From Bemisia tabaci (taxonomy: Eukaryota > Arthropoda > Insecta > Hemiptera > Aleyrodidae): DNA of 64,000 nucleotides. The position numbers were made by a program, and so were the translations under genes. Positions 1 through 13,900 of this stretch are shown here, piece after piece; position 1 is the first letter of the stretch; each line of letters starts with the position of its first letter. The notes beneath the pieces are model-generated. The model ran no database searches. It was not told the DNA's origin and saw only the letters and a program-made list of their open reading frames with translations. The stretch spans positions 32,994,098 to 33,058,097 of the forward strand of contig NC_092796.1 in NCBI RefSeq assembly GCF_918797505.1. Reading direction: 5' to 3'.

Positions 1-3000
1 TCTGCGAATGTTCTTCCTCTAGCTGCACTTCTAAAGCTTTTTTCTCCTGTAAAAATAAATAAAAACTGTAACTTGGATTTTTTCTCTTAGCTCTTCAATG
101 AAAGAACAATTTATGAATGGAAGAAAATGGAGTTTATTATTTTCTCTTTGAAATGGTGCGTTAAATAATAAAAGAGACATGATATACTTTCAAGTTAAAA
201 TTATCAGCAGGCAAAAATTTGACTTTCAACAGATACGCCAGATTAACATAAAGGTCTACTCTCCTTGCCCCTGTCCAATTTTTCGGGATTATCATAAACA
301 TTTCTAAGTTTATCTGAGTTGATTGGACTAGAGTTTAAGGGATGTTCATCGTGGGAATTGAAGCTTCGGATTCGGTCATACAGGGGTCAAAAATTTTCAG
401 AATCGAGAAAGTTCCACCTATATCCATTAAAAACTCCTATCTTCTGCAAAGGGATTAACACAGGACATTAACTAAGCTTTTGTTAACTTTACAACAGTAA
501 AGAATTAAAGAGGTTGAAACTACAAAAACTAATTGATGTTCACAGTTTCACTTTTGACAAAGAAGAAAAAGTAGCAATGCTTTCAGAAAAAAAATGACTG
601 TTAACTTGGCGCAATCTAAAAGGTCATACAATGGAGCGTTGTATCAACCTATTGATGGCTAACTAACAATATCGCCGAACTGCATACTGACGATTTTGCA
701 GAACGAAGAGAAAACTTCGACATTTTTATGTATAATTTTAAGGTAAGATTTGCAATTTTTTTATACATTAAAGCGCTCCCTTACAGAATTGGAAAAAAAA
801 CTTAAATCATCAGCTTGCGCGTTTTATACTGTAGAATGCGGCAAAGTCGCTAACTCTTTTTTGCCAAAGTTGTCAGTTGGAGGGTATTGTTTGTTAGCCC
901 TTGTTTTGGTGAAACACATATCAGAAAATGAAAATCTTGAGCAAAAAGAGGAGATGAAACTGACAAAAACAAACCTGAAATTGATGTATCAACTGCTCCT
1001 GATTTTCCACGATCTGCAAAAATTTCTTCCTCTCATCTTCCGATAGCTTGCCATCACCATCTGCTTTTGAGACACTACCCACGGTGCCATTCTGGAGTAC
1101 TCCGGAGATTAGTTTGCTCTGTTTCAAGAGCACCTCATGGAGATTTCTCTTCTTCTCAATCAAATCAGTCTTGATGTCCTTCACCTCGCTCACTAAACAG
1201 TCGATGAGCTCAAAACACTTGTCCTGATCGCCAGACCCGTTCTGATTTTGCATGTTGCTGATAATCTGCATAACATTATTCTCGATTGTTAACTTAATTT
1301 CCTCTAGATTCAATTGACCCTTAGAGAGAATCTCATTGTTTACGGACCACAAAGCTTTTATCTCATCATTTAAACCAGCGATTTTACTTTCAACAGACTG
1401 CAACCGTAACGTTGTCCTGCATTTGTATTCTATTAACATGTTCACCTTTTCTTTCAACTCAAGAAGGTCTTGGTAAGTCTCAATATTATCTTCGCAAACC
1501 CCACAGTTTGCTAAGAAATTTTCAAGATTGTCAATTCGAGCGTTGATTTTTGCTCTTTCATCTGAAGTGTTGAATGATATCTGCTCGGTATTTCCTATTT
1601 GTTTCGAAGATTCTAACTCTTCGATTTTTTTCTCCATAGCCAAACAGGTTTGTGTCACCTGGTCCAACTTCAACCGAACATCATCATGAGTGCTTTGCAA
1701 AGTTTGGAGTTTTGTACTTAAATTATGTTTATCCAAAAGCAATTTTCGATTCTCCTCACGGAGGGCTTTTACATCTCCCATGCACTCCAAAGAAATTATA
1801 AACGGATGAGTAAGGTCTTCGACCCGAGAATTCTTTCCTGACAAATCAACATCCTCTTCTTCTTCTAGAATAAAATTGCATTTATTTACTGCATTCTCCT
1901 TACTAATTTTGAGCTTTTCAACAAAAGGTGTGGAGGTTGCAATAATCGGGTTTTGATCAAAATTTGCAAAAGCAGAATATAACTTGTTACCATCGCTCAC
2001 AATGTTCTCATGCTCCAAGCTAGAGCTTAGAGGCAATGACTGTCTATCTGATTTAGTTCTCAGGACATTTGCTTCAGAATCTTTCTCTATTTTCCTTTTT
2101 TGGGCATGGCAATAGTTCATTTCTTCGACGAGCTTAGTTTTTTTTGATCGTAAAGATTCAACCTCTTCTGATAAAGAATTTTCCTCATCTTTTAGCTGAT
2201 TGACAAGAGCTTGCAGCTTGGATTTTTCAGTTTCTAACAGCTTGACATCCATGACATTAGAGAGGGATTTTATTTCAGTTTCAAGTTCTTGGTTCCTGAG
2301 ATTTACTTCTTGGATAGAGCTCTTCAGCACCTGATTTTCTGCTCTCAGGGTCTCTTCTTTCTCCAGCTGAAGTCGGTTTTGCTGAAGTCGCTCAAAATCT
2401 TTCTGAAGGAGAGATTCTTTCTCAACTATGAGTTGTTCAACAGACTCGTGCACCGACTCAGCAGAAATACTCTCAGCAAGTTTTCGCTCAAGGTCCACTA
2501 TTTTTTGTTTCAAAGATTCTATCACTTCCCCACAATCACACTTTACTTTGGAAAGATGATCGTATTCTTGATTGCCCCATTCGAGTGATGTGTTACTCTC
2601 TAAAGTAGTTAGATTACGCCTTTCTTCAGTGCTCAACGATTTTCTTAGATGTTCATGACTGCCACATTCTCCTTCTGCTGGCTGGTATTCTCGTTTTTCT
2701 TCACACAATTTTTTCAAATGACTAAGCCTCCTTTCATACTCGACAATTTGCTCTTCTAGACATCGGTTTGTTTCACGCAACAAATTTTCTTTCTTTACTT
2801 TATCTTCTAGAGCTGACTTTAGAGTGTTATTTTCAGTTGTGAGTTGGTCATTTCTATTGAACAAGTCTACTCTTTCACCTCTTAACAAAATTAGCTCATC
2901 TGTAATGTTTTTGTTGAGAAAACTTGATTCGTCAAGCTCATTGCGCACTTTACTGATCAAAATGGTGGTGCTGGCATTACTGCCGAGAATTCCTGAGTCG

Positions 3001-4867
3001 TCTTTGGAATTTGAGGCTTCACTAATTACATCATGAAAGTTTTTCAAAGAGTCTGCATTCGTCAAATAAGAATCACAAGTGGGGTTATTAAACTCACTTG
3101 TTGACTCAATACTCAAGTCTCGCATTTTTTCCATCCAGGTCTCAGGATCTTTTGCCATGATAGCTTGTGACCGTTCTATAAAAACTTTCCACAAGTTTTT
3201 ATTCTGCTGAGACACCTCATCAACTTTCTTGTTGGCAAGGGTTACCTTGCAGCGTAAAGCTTCGAGCTCTTTCTCCATTATTTCTTTGGAGCTTCTCATA
3301 TTCTCAAGCTGCAACCGTAGATTATCACTGACTTTCACCAGTTCCTGGATTTCCTTGCATGACTGATCGTTGTCAAGCTGAGCGTTCTGCAACTCACTTT
3401 GACGACTTTGAAGCTGTTGGATTAAATCATACCGTTCTGCAGTAGCAGACCGAAGCTGTTCTTCTAGTTCACTAATTCGGTTACTGTAAGATTTGATATC
3501 ATTGTTGTAAGAAAGTTGGATCTCTTGTAATCGACTCTGATACACTGTTGCTAGCATGTTTTCTTGGTTCGATGCCTGCTGCTCTACTGTAGCTTCGAAT
3601 TTTGCAATACTGTTGCTATGATTTTTGCGCTCTGTCTCCAAGTTTAAGCTGAGTTCTTGCACCTCGGACTGGAGTACTTTCAAAGCAGATTTGTGTGTGT
3701 TTTCCGCGTTTTTCAAGTCTTCTTGCCACTTCTGGCTTAACCTAGCTGCCCCTTCTTCTGTTTCTTGCAGTCTGTGCTTCAACGACTCCACTTCCTTGAT
3801 TAATGCTCTTTTCTGGCTCTGCAAACTAGTGACTGTTCGAGATTGCTTCTCCATGTCGTCTTGTAGCTCAGCAATAGTCGACTCGTGATGTTTAACTCTC
3901 GTGCAGATATTTTCTTTCAGGGTATTTATGTGATCGAGGTATTGTTGGCACAGTTCATTATATGAGATAGTTTGTGACTCAACTGATTTTTTTTTGGGTG
4001 ATTTGAGCTCCGTGCAGATATTTGACTTTCCATCATCGTTTGAGTTGACGGCTGGATGGCGATTGAATGCAATGTTTTCTAGGATTTCCTTCACAGCTTT
4101 CAGAGTGGCTTCAAACGCTAGGCGCCCAGCCAGTAAGTCTTCTTGCTGGCTCTCTAGAATGGAGCAGTTTCCGCAGGTGCTATTTGAATTTGCGGAGTTT
4201 GACACTGACTTGTTACTGCTTGGGGTGGATAGGAACTCGTTTTCTTGGCTACACCTGAAAATACAAACGCAACTTGGTACATCAAAACACAAGAATTTAC
4301 TTTTGCATCTTAAAACTGTACCATTATTTTTTTATGATATATACTTAATAAGAGTCTTCTACTTGAAACTTGTCCGGCTCAATTTGTCTGTTTTATAATC
4401 ATATAGCTCCAAGAGGGGTAAAGATCCCTGAACATTGCTGAAGGCAAAGAGACCCTGAGTTACAAAAGAAAAAAGGCTGCTGTCAAACCAGACAATATCA
4501 ACATTAAAGGGATTTGAATGTGAAAACACAATGCCGAGGTGTTATGAAGATGCTTCTATTAATTCAGAGCCGAAGCTCTTCCGAAGCTTTGGTTAAAAGT
4601 AAAGCTATTGCAATTATTGATAACAATTCTTTAAATAAAAAAGTTCAAGAATTTATCTTGCACAACTAACTGCACACTAAAGATTTAACATTAGAATTCA
4701 CTAAAATCATAAACCAAACAATTGATCAAAGCAATGAAATTATTAATCCTGACTTTAGAGATAAATTAAAATACACTGTTCCCATTAACCAGTCCCACAA
4801 TTGAGGCATTGCTACTGATCAACTATTGAACTTTTTCAGAATGCTGACTAAATGTCCATACTTCAGC

Positions 4868-4910
<43 letters not shown>

Positions 4911-7900
4911 ACTAATTGATATTTTGGTTGACTCACCTATTACTATTATTATGGAACTGTTCGAGGAGATCAGTGTTTTTCTCGGAGGTAACTGATTCAG
5001 GTTTTAAGCAATATTTCCTTGCATTAAGTTCTTGATGTAAGGTTTCATTTTTACGTATCAAACTGAAAATCTGAAAAATAGAATAAAAACATAAATAACT
5101 GAAAAAAGTTTAAAGTTAGATTCAATTTACTTTAGGGGTTTACTGAAAATGGGGTTCAGTTAAATGCTCGCAGGCCTTGGCTTGCAGATGGCCGAAAAAA
5201 AAAAACCGTGAGCGCATTTGGAAATTACTCTCAAAAACATTATCCAGTGAAGAATACCCGAAAAACAGAATAGCACAAGGTTTTTAACAATGTTTTGCAC
5301 TATGCATACTTTAACCTCTGCAAAAGGAGGAAGATTAAGAAAATTTCTAGGCCAAATGATGAGTTCTAGAAGATAAAGAAACTAAAAATTGATAATGTAC
5401 ACACAAAAAAAAGAGTAATTTCATTCAAACGAAAATTGGTTGCTAGATATTTACACAATAATAATGAGAGCTGAATTTCAGGAGTTCGAAAACTAAAACT
5501 CTACTGGTACTTGGGGATGCAGAAAGTTCCTAACCTTCCCAGATTAATGACCCCCTTTTGGCAAAAGTTTTTAGAGTGGTGATCTTTTCTCCTCTCTTTG
5601 GCTGTTGGAAACTGAAATTTAATAACTATAACTCTGACATCTATGCAGGCCCATATGAAATGCACTGCTTGCATTCTCGCTCGCTTATTGCGTCTAATTT
5701 TTTCTTCTACGTGCATTTCCTTTTCTCTTACAGTTAGTCTGTCACGAGATCTCAGTCCAACGAGCCAATGTTTTATAAATAAAACTCTTTCGTCCAAATT
5801 CCGAACTTATTGTTTTACCTACCAACAACAGGTTATGGTGCCCAGTTATCGCGTGTGTTTATAAAACAATAAAATTCGGAAATAATGAAATCGGTCGAAA
5901 AACAAAAATTTCAATTCGAGCAGTCCGCACTGCATTCGTCTTGTTCGTTGCGTTCAGTTGCGAGTCGCGTTAACTGCCGAATTTTTTGCGTGAGTGATCA
6001 TCATGGGTTGGTTCGGCTCGGAAAACCATGAAAACCGCATAAACATAAAAACCGACTTAGACTTACATGATATTACGTTGTACGTAATTGTGTTTCTAAT
6101 GATCTTAGTGCTAATAGCATTCTACATAGTTCACAAGTGTAAAAAGCTTGAAACAAGACATAGGGCTCTCGAGCTAAGAGTAGCTGGTGCGCGAGTTTAA
6201 AAATAAAATGCACTTAAAAATAAATAAGGCTATTAAGAATTAAAAAAAATGTGTTGTGCGAGTCGCACTTAAAAAAATTAAAAACGGTTAAAAAATTAAA
6301 AATTAAAAATTAAAATTTAAAAACCCTGATTGCTAAATAGTGTTTATAAATTTTTTAAGAATTAAAAACCCAGGTTTCGTTCGTTTTCTGTTTTGTGTTG
6401 GTGTCCAATCCGAAAATCCTGCGGACAATTTTTGTTTCGTGAATAAGCGGACAGTTTATGTTTCTTTTTTTGGTTGATCAGCCCTGATCATAAAATTTAT
6501 AAAAATATTAAAACAATGGATACCATCCTAGCAAGTTCGGGTTTTTCGACGATAACACGTCTAAAAGGCACCTCAAACTATCAGATTTGGAAGTTCGAAG
6601 TTAAAATTTTTTTAGAGGCTGCAAAAGTTTACGATGTTGCTGTCGGAAACGAGAGGAAACCACTCTTGGATGCCGAGAACTTAAAAAAGTGGAATGACGC
6701 AGACGCCATGGCGCGCAAGGTAATAATAACAACCATTGAAAAGAACTTGTTAACGCACATTTTAACTAGTACCTCTGCATCAGACATGTGGATTACACTG
6801 AAAAATCTGTTTGGTAAAACTACTGAACAAGAAAAAAGCTCCCTGTACCAGGAATTTTTTGGTTTAAACTTTGTTAAGAATGGCAACGTCATGACGTTCA
6901 TAAGCAAACTTGAAGCCTTGTTTGTACAATTAAAAAGTCTAGAACCGGGAATTCAGAATGAGATGCTCATTAATAAGATATTACAAGGCCTCCCGGATTC
7001 CTACAGGAACTTCAAAACCGGATGGGACTTTTTACCAGCCGGCAGTAAGACTCTCGAGAACTTAAAAAGTAAGCTTTTAGGAGAACACAATCGCGAAAAA
7101 TCTGTAACACCTGAGGAATCAGTTGCCTTCTTTGGTAAAGAAAAAAGAACTTGCCATCGCTGCAAAAAGGTGGGGCACATAAGTCGTTTCTGTAAAGTTA
7201 ATATTAATAAAAATGAGAGTAAAAATTTTGAAAGAAATGCCGATCAAGGTAATAGTAGCAAACAATGCGGAATTTGCAAGAAAACTAATCACGCAGAAAG
7301 TCAGTGTTATTTCCGCAATAAAAATAATAATAAAGATAACAATAAAAACAACAACAGTGATAATAACTCAAAATCTGAAAAACAAGTTGCGTTTGTTGCT
7401 CATGAAAATTATGATAGTCATCAGTACCAAAAAGACACCTGGATTATAGATTCTGGCTGTACTTCCCACTTGACTCATAACATTAACATACTGACGTCAT
7501 TAGTTCATGTAAACACGTCTGTTTCAAGTGCGAAAGAGGACGTGGACATTATAGTAAAAACGATGGGAAAAGTGGTAACAGATAAATGTGTGTTGAACAA
7601 TGTTCTTTTCTCGCCCGAAGTGTGTGTAAACCTAATATCTGTCAGTAGTATCGTGAACAACGGTGGCAACGTCATTTTCTCCAAAAATGGGATTAAAGTG
7701 TTAAAAAATGGTGAAACCATATTTGAAGGAAAGCGTGGCGAAAATGGTCTATTCACCGTCAATTTGAAAAGCGTAATTCAAAATTCGGCCTTTTTCGTCA
7801 AAAAGGGCGAAAGTATCGCTCTCTGGCACCGTCGCCTCGGTCACTTGTGTCTCGAAAATCTTAAAAAATTGGCTAACATGGCAGATGGCATTTCCTTCTC

Positions 7901-10900
7901 GGAAAATCAAATAAATAAAGTGCGCCTAACGTGTGATATTTGTCCGGCGGCGAAACAAGTTCGTTTTTCGTTCGGCAATAAAAGAACCCCCGCAACGCGC
8001 CTTTTGGAGATAGTGCACAGTGATGTCTGTGGGAAAATCCAGCCATCTACTTTCAACAACGAATGCTATTTCGTCTCGTTTAGAGACGACTTCAGTGCTT
8101 TTACGTGTATCTATCTGTTAAAAAATAAAAGCGATGTTTTTGGCATGTTACAAGAGTTTGTCGCGTTCGCGGAGCGTAAACATAATTTACCGGTCGCAAA
8201 ACTGAGAATTGACAACGGCGGAGAATACAATTCTAACGAGATGAAAAAATGGTGCAAAGATAAAGGTATCGAATTAGGATACACGCCCGCGCATACTCCA
8301 TCCTTGAATGGAGAGAGCGAACGGTTGAACCGTAACATTTGTGAAAAAGTGCGTGCAATGCTGTTTAACTCAAAATTGCCAAAAAGTATGTGGGGTGAAG
8401 CCGCTCGCGTCGCCGCATACTTAATAAATCGGTCACCGAGAAATGGATCGGATAAAACCCCGTACGAGTTGTGGTGTGGTAAAAAACCCAACTTAAAAAA
8501 CCTAAAAGTGTTCGGTTCGCGCGTTTTTTCGAAAACTACGTCGTACCTTAAAAAACTTGACAGCCGTAGTAAGGAATACATCTTCATAGGATATGCCGAA
8601 CACGGCTATAGACTTTTTGATCCGGCCGACTCAAGTGTGATCGTTTCACGGGATGTAATTTTCCGCGAAAATGAAACTGTGGAATCACTCAATGCGGATG
8701 AAGTGCGCGCTGTGCTGGATAATGACCTCATTGGAATGTTGCAACCGGCGGACGCGGACAGCGAAGAAAATGCAAACGAGGAAAATGAGGAAGATCAACA
8801 AGGAGACCGAACTTTGATAGAGACAGAAAGTGAAGACATTGGATCGGATGACAACACGGACTGGTCAGAGTGGCTGCCAGGCTCGGACGATACAAGTGCC
8901 AGTGACGTCACTGTCACAGAGCTGGATGAAAGTGGACGCCGCTACCCGGAACGTGAGAGAGCTCCTCCAGATCGTCTCAATGTTGGTTTGTATGCGAGTG
9001 AATGTGATGATTTTGAGCCTTTGACTTACAGCGAAGCTATTAAGTCAAAAAATTCAGCTGAATGGACTGCTGCCATGCAGCGAGAATTCGACTCATTAAA
9101 GAAAAATAAAACTTGGATCCTTGTCGACAGACCAAAAAATAAAAACGTGGTTAAATCAAAATGGGTTTATAAAATTAAAAGAGATGAAAACAATGTTGCC
9201 AAAATGTTCAAAAGTCGTGTGGTCGCTAAAGGATTTACCCAAAAATTTGGTGTAGACTACACACAAACTTTTTCTCCTGTAGTAAGACACTCTACAATTC
9301 GTTTTTTAATTGCATTAGGTGCAAAATTGAATTTAAAAATTGACCACTTTGATGTAACCACTGCCTTTCTAAACTCTGATTTAAAGGAAGAAATTTACAT
9401 GGAACAACCCAAAGGTACAGTTGCAAAAGGCAATGAAAATAAAGTATGCTTGCTGCAAAAGTCGATATATGGTCTTAAACAGGCATCAAGAGAGTGGTAT
9501 GAACTTGCATGTACAGTACTCTTAAGTCTGGGATTTAAAAAGTCGGTTCTAGAGGTTTGCGTCTTTTTTAAAGTTGAGAATACTAAAATATTAATCATTG
9601 CATTGTATGTAGATGATTTTTTGGTGTTTTGGAATGATCAAGCCGAAAGAGATGCTCTAAAATTCAATTTGTTAAAACATTTTGCTATGAAAGACCTAGG
9701 CGAGGCAAAATATTGTTTAGGTATAACCATTGAGCAAAATAAAAATACCGGGGAAATAAAACTTCATCAGCGTCAGTACATTGAAACGATCTTAAAAAAC
9801 TTTAATATGACTGATTGCAACCCGGTTAGTACCCCTCTTGAGGTAAACTGTGTAAAAACTGATTTTGAGTCAAGTAGTAAACAAGTCGAAAATGTACCAT
9901 ATCAAAACCTATTAGGTGCACTCATGTACTTGGTGGTCAGTACACGCCCCGATATCGCCTTTACCGTCAGTTACTTGAGTCAATTTAACAACAACCCCAT
10001 TCGGTGTTGATCATTCGAGCGGTGCGGTCGTGGTCGTGCTCTCGTCTTGTCTTTCGAATCGTGCGTAAACGGGCGAAGTCCATCGCGGTCGGACAGCGCG
10101 CGCAAGGCGCGGATGCCGTGCATAACGGCGCGAAAACGTAAACAAGTGCGGTGATATCTTATGTCGAGTTCGCATCAAATATGCAAACACAATGTTGTTT
10201 GTTATTGGAAAGACAGTCGGTTCGTCGGCTGTGAAAAGTGCCTTGCCCGAGGAAGACTGGCTCTCCCCAGAGCGAGTCCGTTGAAAACTCAAACACCTAC
10301 ACCTACAGCGATGCCAAATGCTGAAAATATAAACCCGTTTCAGAAAAGTTCGATTCTTCCAAGATCGCCTCCTGGGGCATCAGGGGAAAATAAGCCCGAG
10401 AATAATGCTAAAGCTAGCGCACAACCCCTTCCGGACAGCGTTGGCGGTTCGAATAAAGGGGAGGTAGAGACAATTCTAACCACAGACCCTGAAAGTGTCA
10501 AGGGAGACCCTGCACTAAATGAGAAGACAAAATTGTTTATTTTGCAGTCGATTTCTGCTGTTAAGTCACTGCACGATGAAAACATCCTTGCAAAAAATTT
10601 TATCCAAGAGCAAAAGGCCCTCATGGATAAAATACAGGCCGAAATTAAGGAGCTTAAACTAAATAAGTCGCAACCTCAAGTGGCCGGCGGCTCTAAAAAT
10701 AAGGGGAAGACATTCGTGACTGTCAACAAGGAAATTCCCCAACAAAACGGCGGGAAATTTGGAGCCCTGCTGCTAGATGCGGAAACGGATGATGATTTTT
10801 CATCAGGTGACTGGCCGAACTACAATTCAGATCCGGAGTATCAAGACCAACGAAGGACGGCGGCAAAGAAAGTTAAAAAAACTACAAAGAGGAAAAGGAA

Positions 10901-13900
10901 GCAGGATCAATCCAGCCCGGACTCCAAAGACGCCTCTGGAAGTGGAGCAGACGTCCAAGCTACACAGGATAAGTCGAATAACTCTAAGCCTGGCGATAAG
11001 TCTAATACCTCTAATCCTAATGATAGGTCCCCAAAAATTCTACCACCCCCTCCCATTAAAGTGGTAGGAATTAAAGATTATCAGGAAATTAAGCGACTTT
11101 TGAAAGAAGCGTCTGATAAAGAAGAGTATGTTTTAAAATTTTTAGGTAGTGAAACCTGGAAGGTAAATCCCTCTAACGACGAAACTTTCAGAAAAATCTC
11201 TGAAAAATTAAACGAAAGAGAAGTACAATGGTATTCTCACTCCAATAAAAACACTCGGAACATCAAAGTTGTATGCAAAGGTCTCCCCCCCTCCATACCT
11301 GAAGATGAAATTGTCTCGGATCTCCTTTCAAAAAATTTCAAAATTAAATCAGCCGTTTGCATGAGAAAAAGAGTAGAGAAACAACAGAAAAAAAATGAAA
11401 AAACAATTATGCCTATGGATACTGATCCTGAATCTGCTACCCCCCCTCAAACTACCCCTTCGGTAACAACATCTGAAAATCAAACTACAAATGCTAAACC
11501 TATCAAGGAATTCGAACTCATAAAAATACCAGTTCATCAACTTGATTTTGACCATTCAGAATCAATAGAAAACATCTATAAGATCAAAGCAATTGCTCAT
11601 ACTATTGTTCAAATAGAGCCAATGAAGATAGATAATAAGATAGTTCCACAGTGCCGAAGATGTCAGTGTTTTTCGCATACTCACAACTTTTGCAGAAAAA
11701 ATCCACGATGTGTCAAATGCGCAGGCAAACATTTATCTCCTGAGTGTCCTTTTAAAGGTCGGATCTTAAATCCAAAATGCGTAAATTGTGGCGCGATCGG
11801 TCATCCCGCGAGTTATCGCGGATGTCCCTTCGCGAAAGAATTTCAAGTTGCACGAAAAAAGCAACTCCAAGCTAAGAAAAACTCCCCTGATCAAAAAAGT
11901 TTTCCGAAACTAGGGAAAAATATAACAACTCATGCTCCTCCAAAGAAATTAGATAGGACTTTTGCTCAAGCATTATCAGGCAATACAGCTAATCCGGCAA
12001 CACAGGGCGCAGGAGACAGTTCTGCCGCTCTGATCGGAGTCTTATTACAAACAATAGAAACTTTGAATGCTCAGCTCAGAGTTCTCACCGAGAAAGTGAG
12101 TAAACTTGAAGCTAGCCAGAAAAGATAAACAAAGAAATGAATGACTTTTTTAAATTGAATTGTGATTCATTGACTAATCAGAATTTCTTAATGTCTCAAC
12201 AGGAAAATTATCCAGAAATCAATTTCGATGATGTTAAAGAGCTACGAGCAAAGACTAATTGCAAGTCATTAAACATTATGGCATGGAATTGCGGCGGACT
12301 GACCCGGGTGAAGGCCGAAGAATTCAATGTCACGCTAAGGGATTTCAATGTGGACATAGCCCTATTATCGGAAACCTGGTTCACCAGGACCGATTATAAA
12401 AGGTATTTTGCTGGATATAAAATGTTTAACTCATTTCATCCAGCAAATAAGCACAGAGGTGGGTCTTCCATTTTAATTAAAGAAAACATTACTCACAATC
12501 TTATCAAGATGATAGAGACAAATGCTTTTCAAGTTGTAATCGTAAACGTGCAAACTGAATTAGACTCTTTCAACATAGCCTCAATATACACTCCACCCCG
12601 TAACATCCTCTCAACTGAGGATTACACTGAGTTTTTGGAGGAATTAGGCCCAAAGTATCTGATCGGTGGGGATTGGAACGCTAAAAATCCTCGATGGGGA
12701 TCCAGGAGAGATAACCCTAAAGGCGTATCACTCCTAGAAGCAGTTAATTTGGTTGGCGGGAATTTTATATCCCCCGGAAAACCGACAAATTTTCCCACTA
12801 ATCCAGGCCACCAACCTGATCTAATAGACTTTTTTGTTTTTAAAAACATAAATCTTATTGACCACGTCTCATGTGATACCTTAATGTCTATGGAAAAAGG
12901 TCATGCAAAAATCATTCTGGAGATTTTTACTACTCCAATCCTTGATAATCGTCCCCCCTCAATTTGCTCTAAAAGAACAGATTGGAAAAATTTCAGGTTA
13001 GATCTAGAAAATTTAATTGACAACAGCGTTCCAGTCCTCACTCCAGAAGATATTGACAGGGAGTCGGAGCTGCTGGTGGAAAATATCAGATCCTGTGCAG
13101 CAGCCAATACACCTGTAGCTGTAAATAACATAAAACCTTACGCTATCCCAAAGGAACTTCTAAAGCTTATTCGTTTAAAAAGAAAAACCAAAAGAAAAGC
13201 AAATTTCACCCATTTTCCTGAAGACAATTCAAAATTTAACAGATTAAATGCAATAGTAAAGAAAAGAACACAAGAATTTTTAAATTACAAATTTAAAAAA
13301 TTTATTAACTCCTTGTCTCCGTCAGCAGATAAAAACTACTCTTTATGGGCAGCCACAAAATATTTAAAAAGGCCAAAACAGTTAAAATTCCCAATCAGCA
13401 AACCTGACAATACATGGGCAAATACAGATGCTGAAAAAGCAGAGGTTTTAGCTGATCACTTTGAAGCCGCTTTTCAACCGCACGAAGACCTGGAAACACT
13501 ATCTGACTCTGATGTTTCCACCGGCAGTTCTGACTCAGATTTGCAGAATGAAGGGGAAGTGTCCACATTGAAACCCCGAAAAATCAAAAAAATCCCACCA
13601 ATAAAAATAAAAACCATATCTCCCTCAGAAATCATTAAAGAGATAAAAGGTAAAATTAAGGCAAACAAAGCACCTGGATTTGATAAAATCTCAGGACTGA
13701 TTTTGAAGAACTTGCCTAACAGGGCAATAATGAAATTGGTCTCAATCTTTAATGCTGTCATTAGATGCAAATATATTCCCTCTCAATGGAAGATAGCGGA
13801 AATCTTCGTCCTCTTAAAACCAGACAAACCTCCTACAGAGGCTGCATCTTACAGGCCAATTTCGTTGTTGCCTGTTATCGGCAAACTCTTTGAAAAACTG

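Noticed and set aside
2289..4398. Several plus-strand ORFs of 60-134 codons over the giant coiled-coil exon
   Set aside because: They are antisense shadows of a continuous, well-formed minus-strand coding exon.
8111..8587. 158-codon minus-strand ORF inside copia pol
   Set aside because: Antisense shadow of the integrase region; no motif.
10011..10292. 93-codon minus-strand ORF at the LINE 5' end
   Set aside because: Overlaps the LINE 5'UTR and ORF1 start antisense; GC-rich sequence readily stays open.
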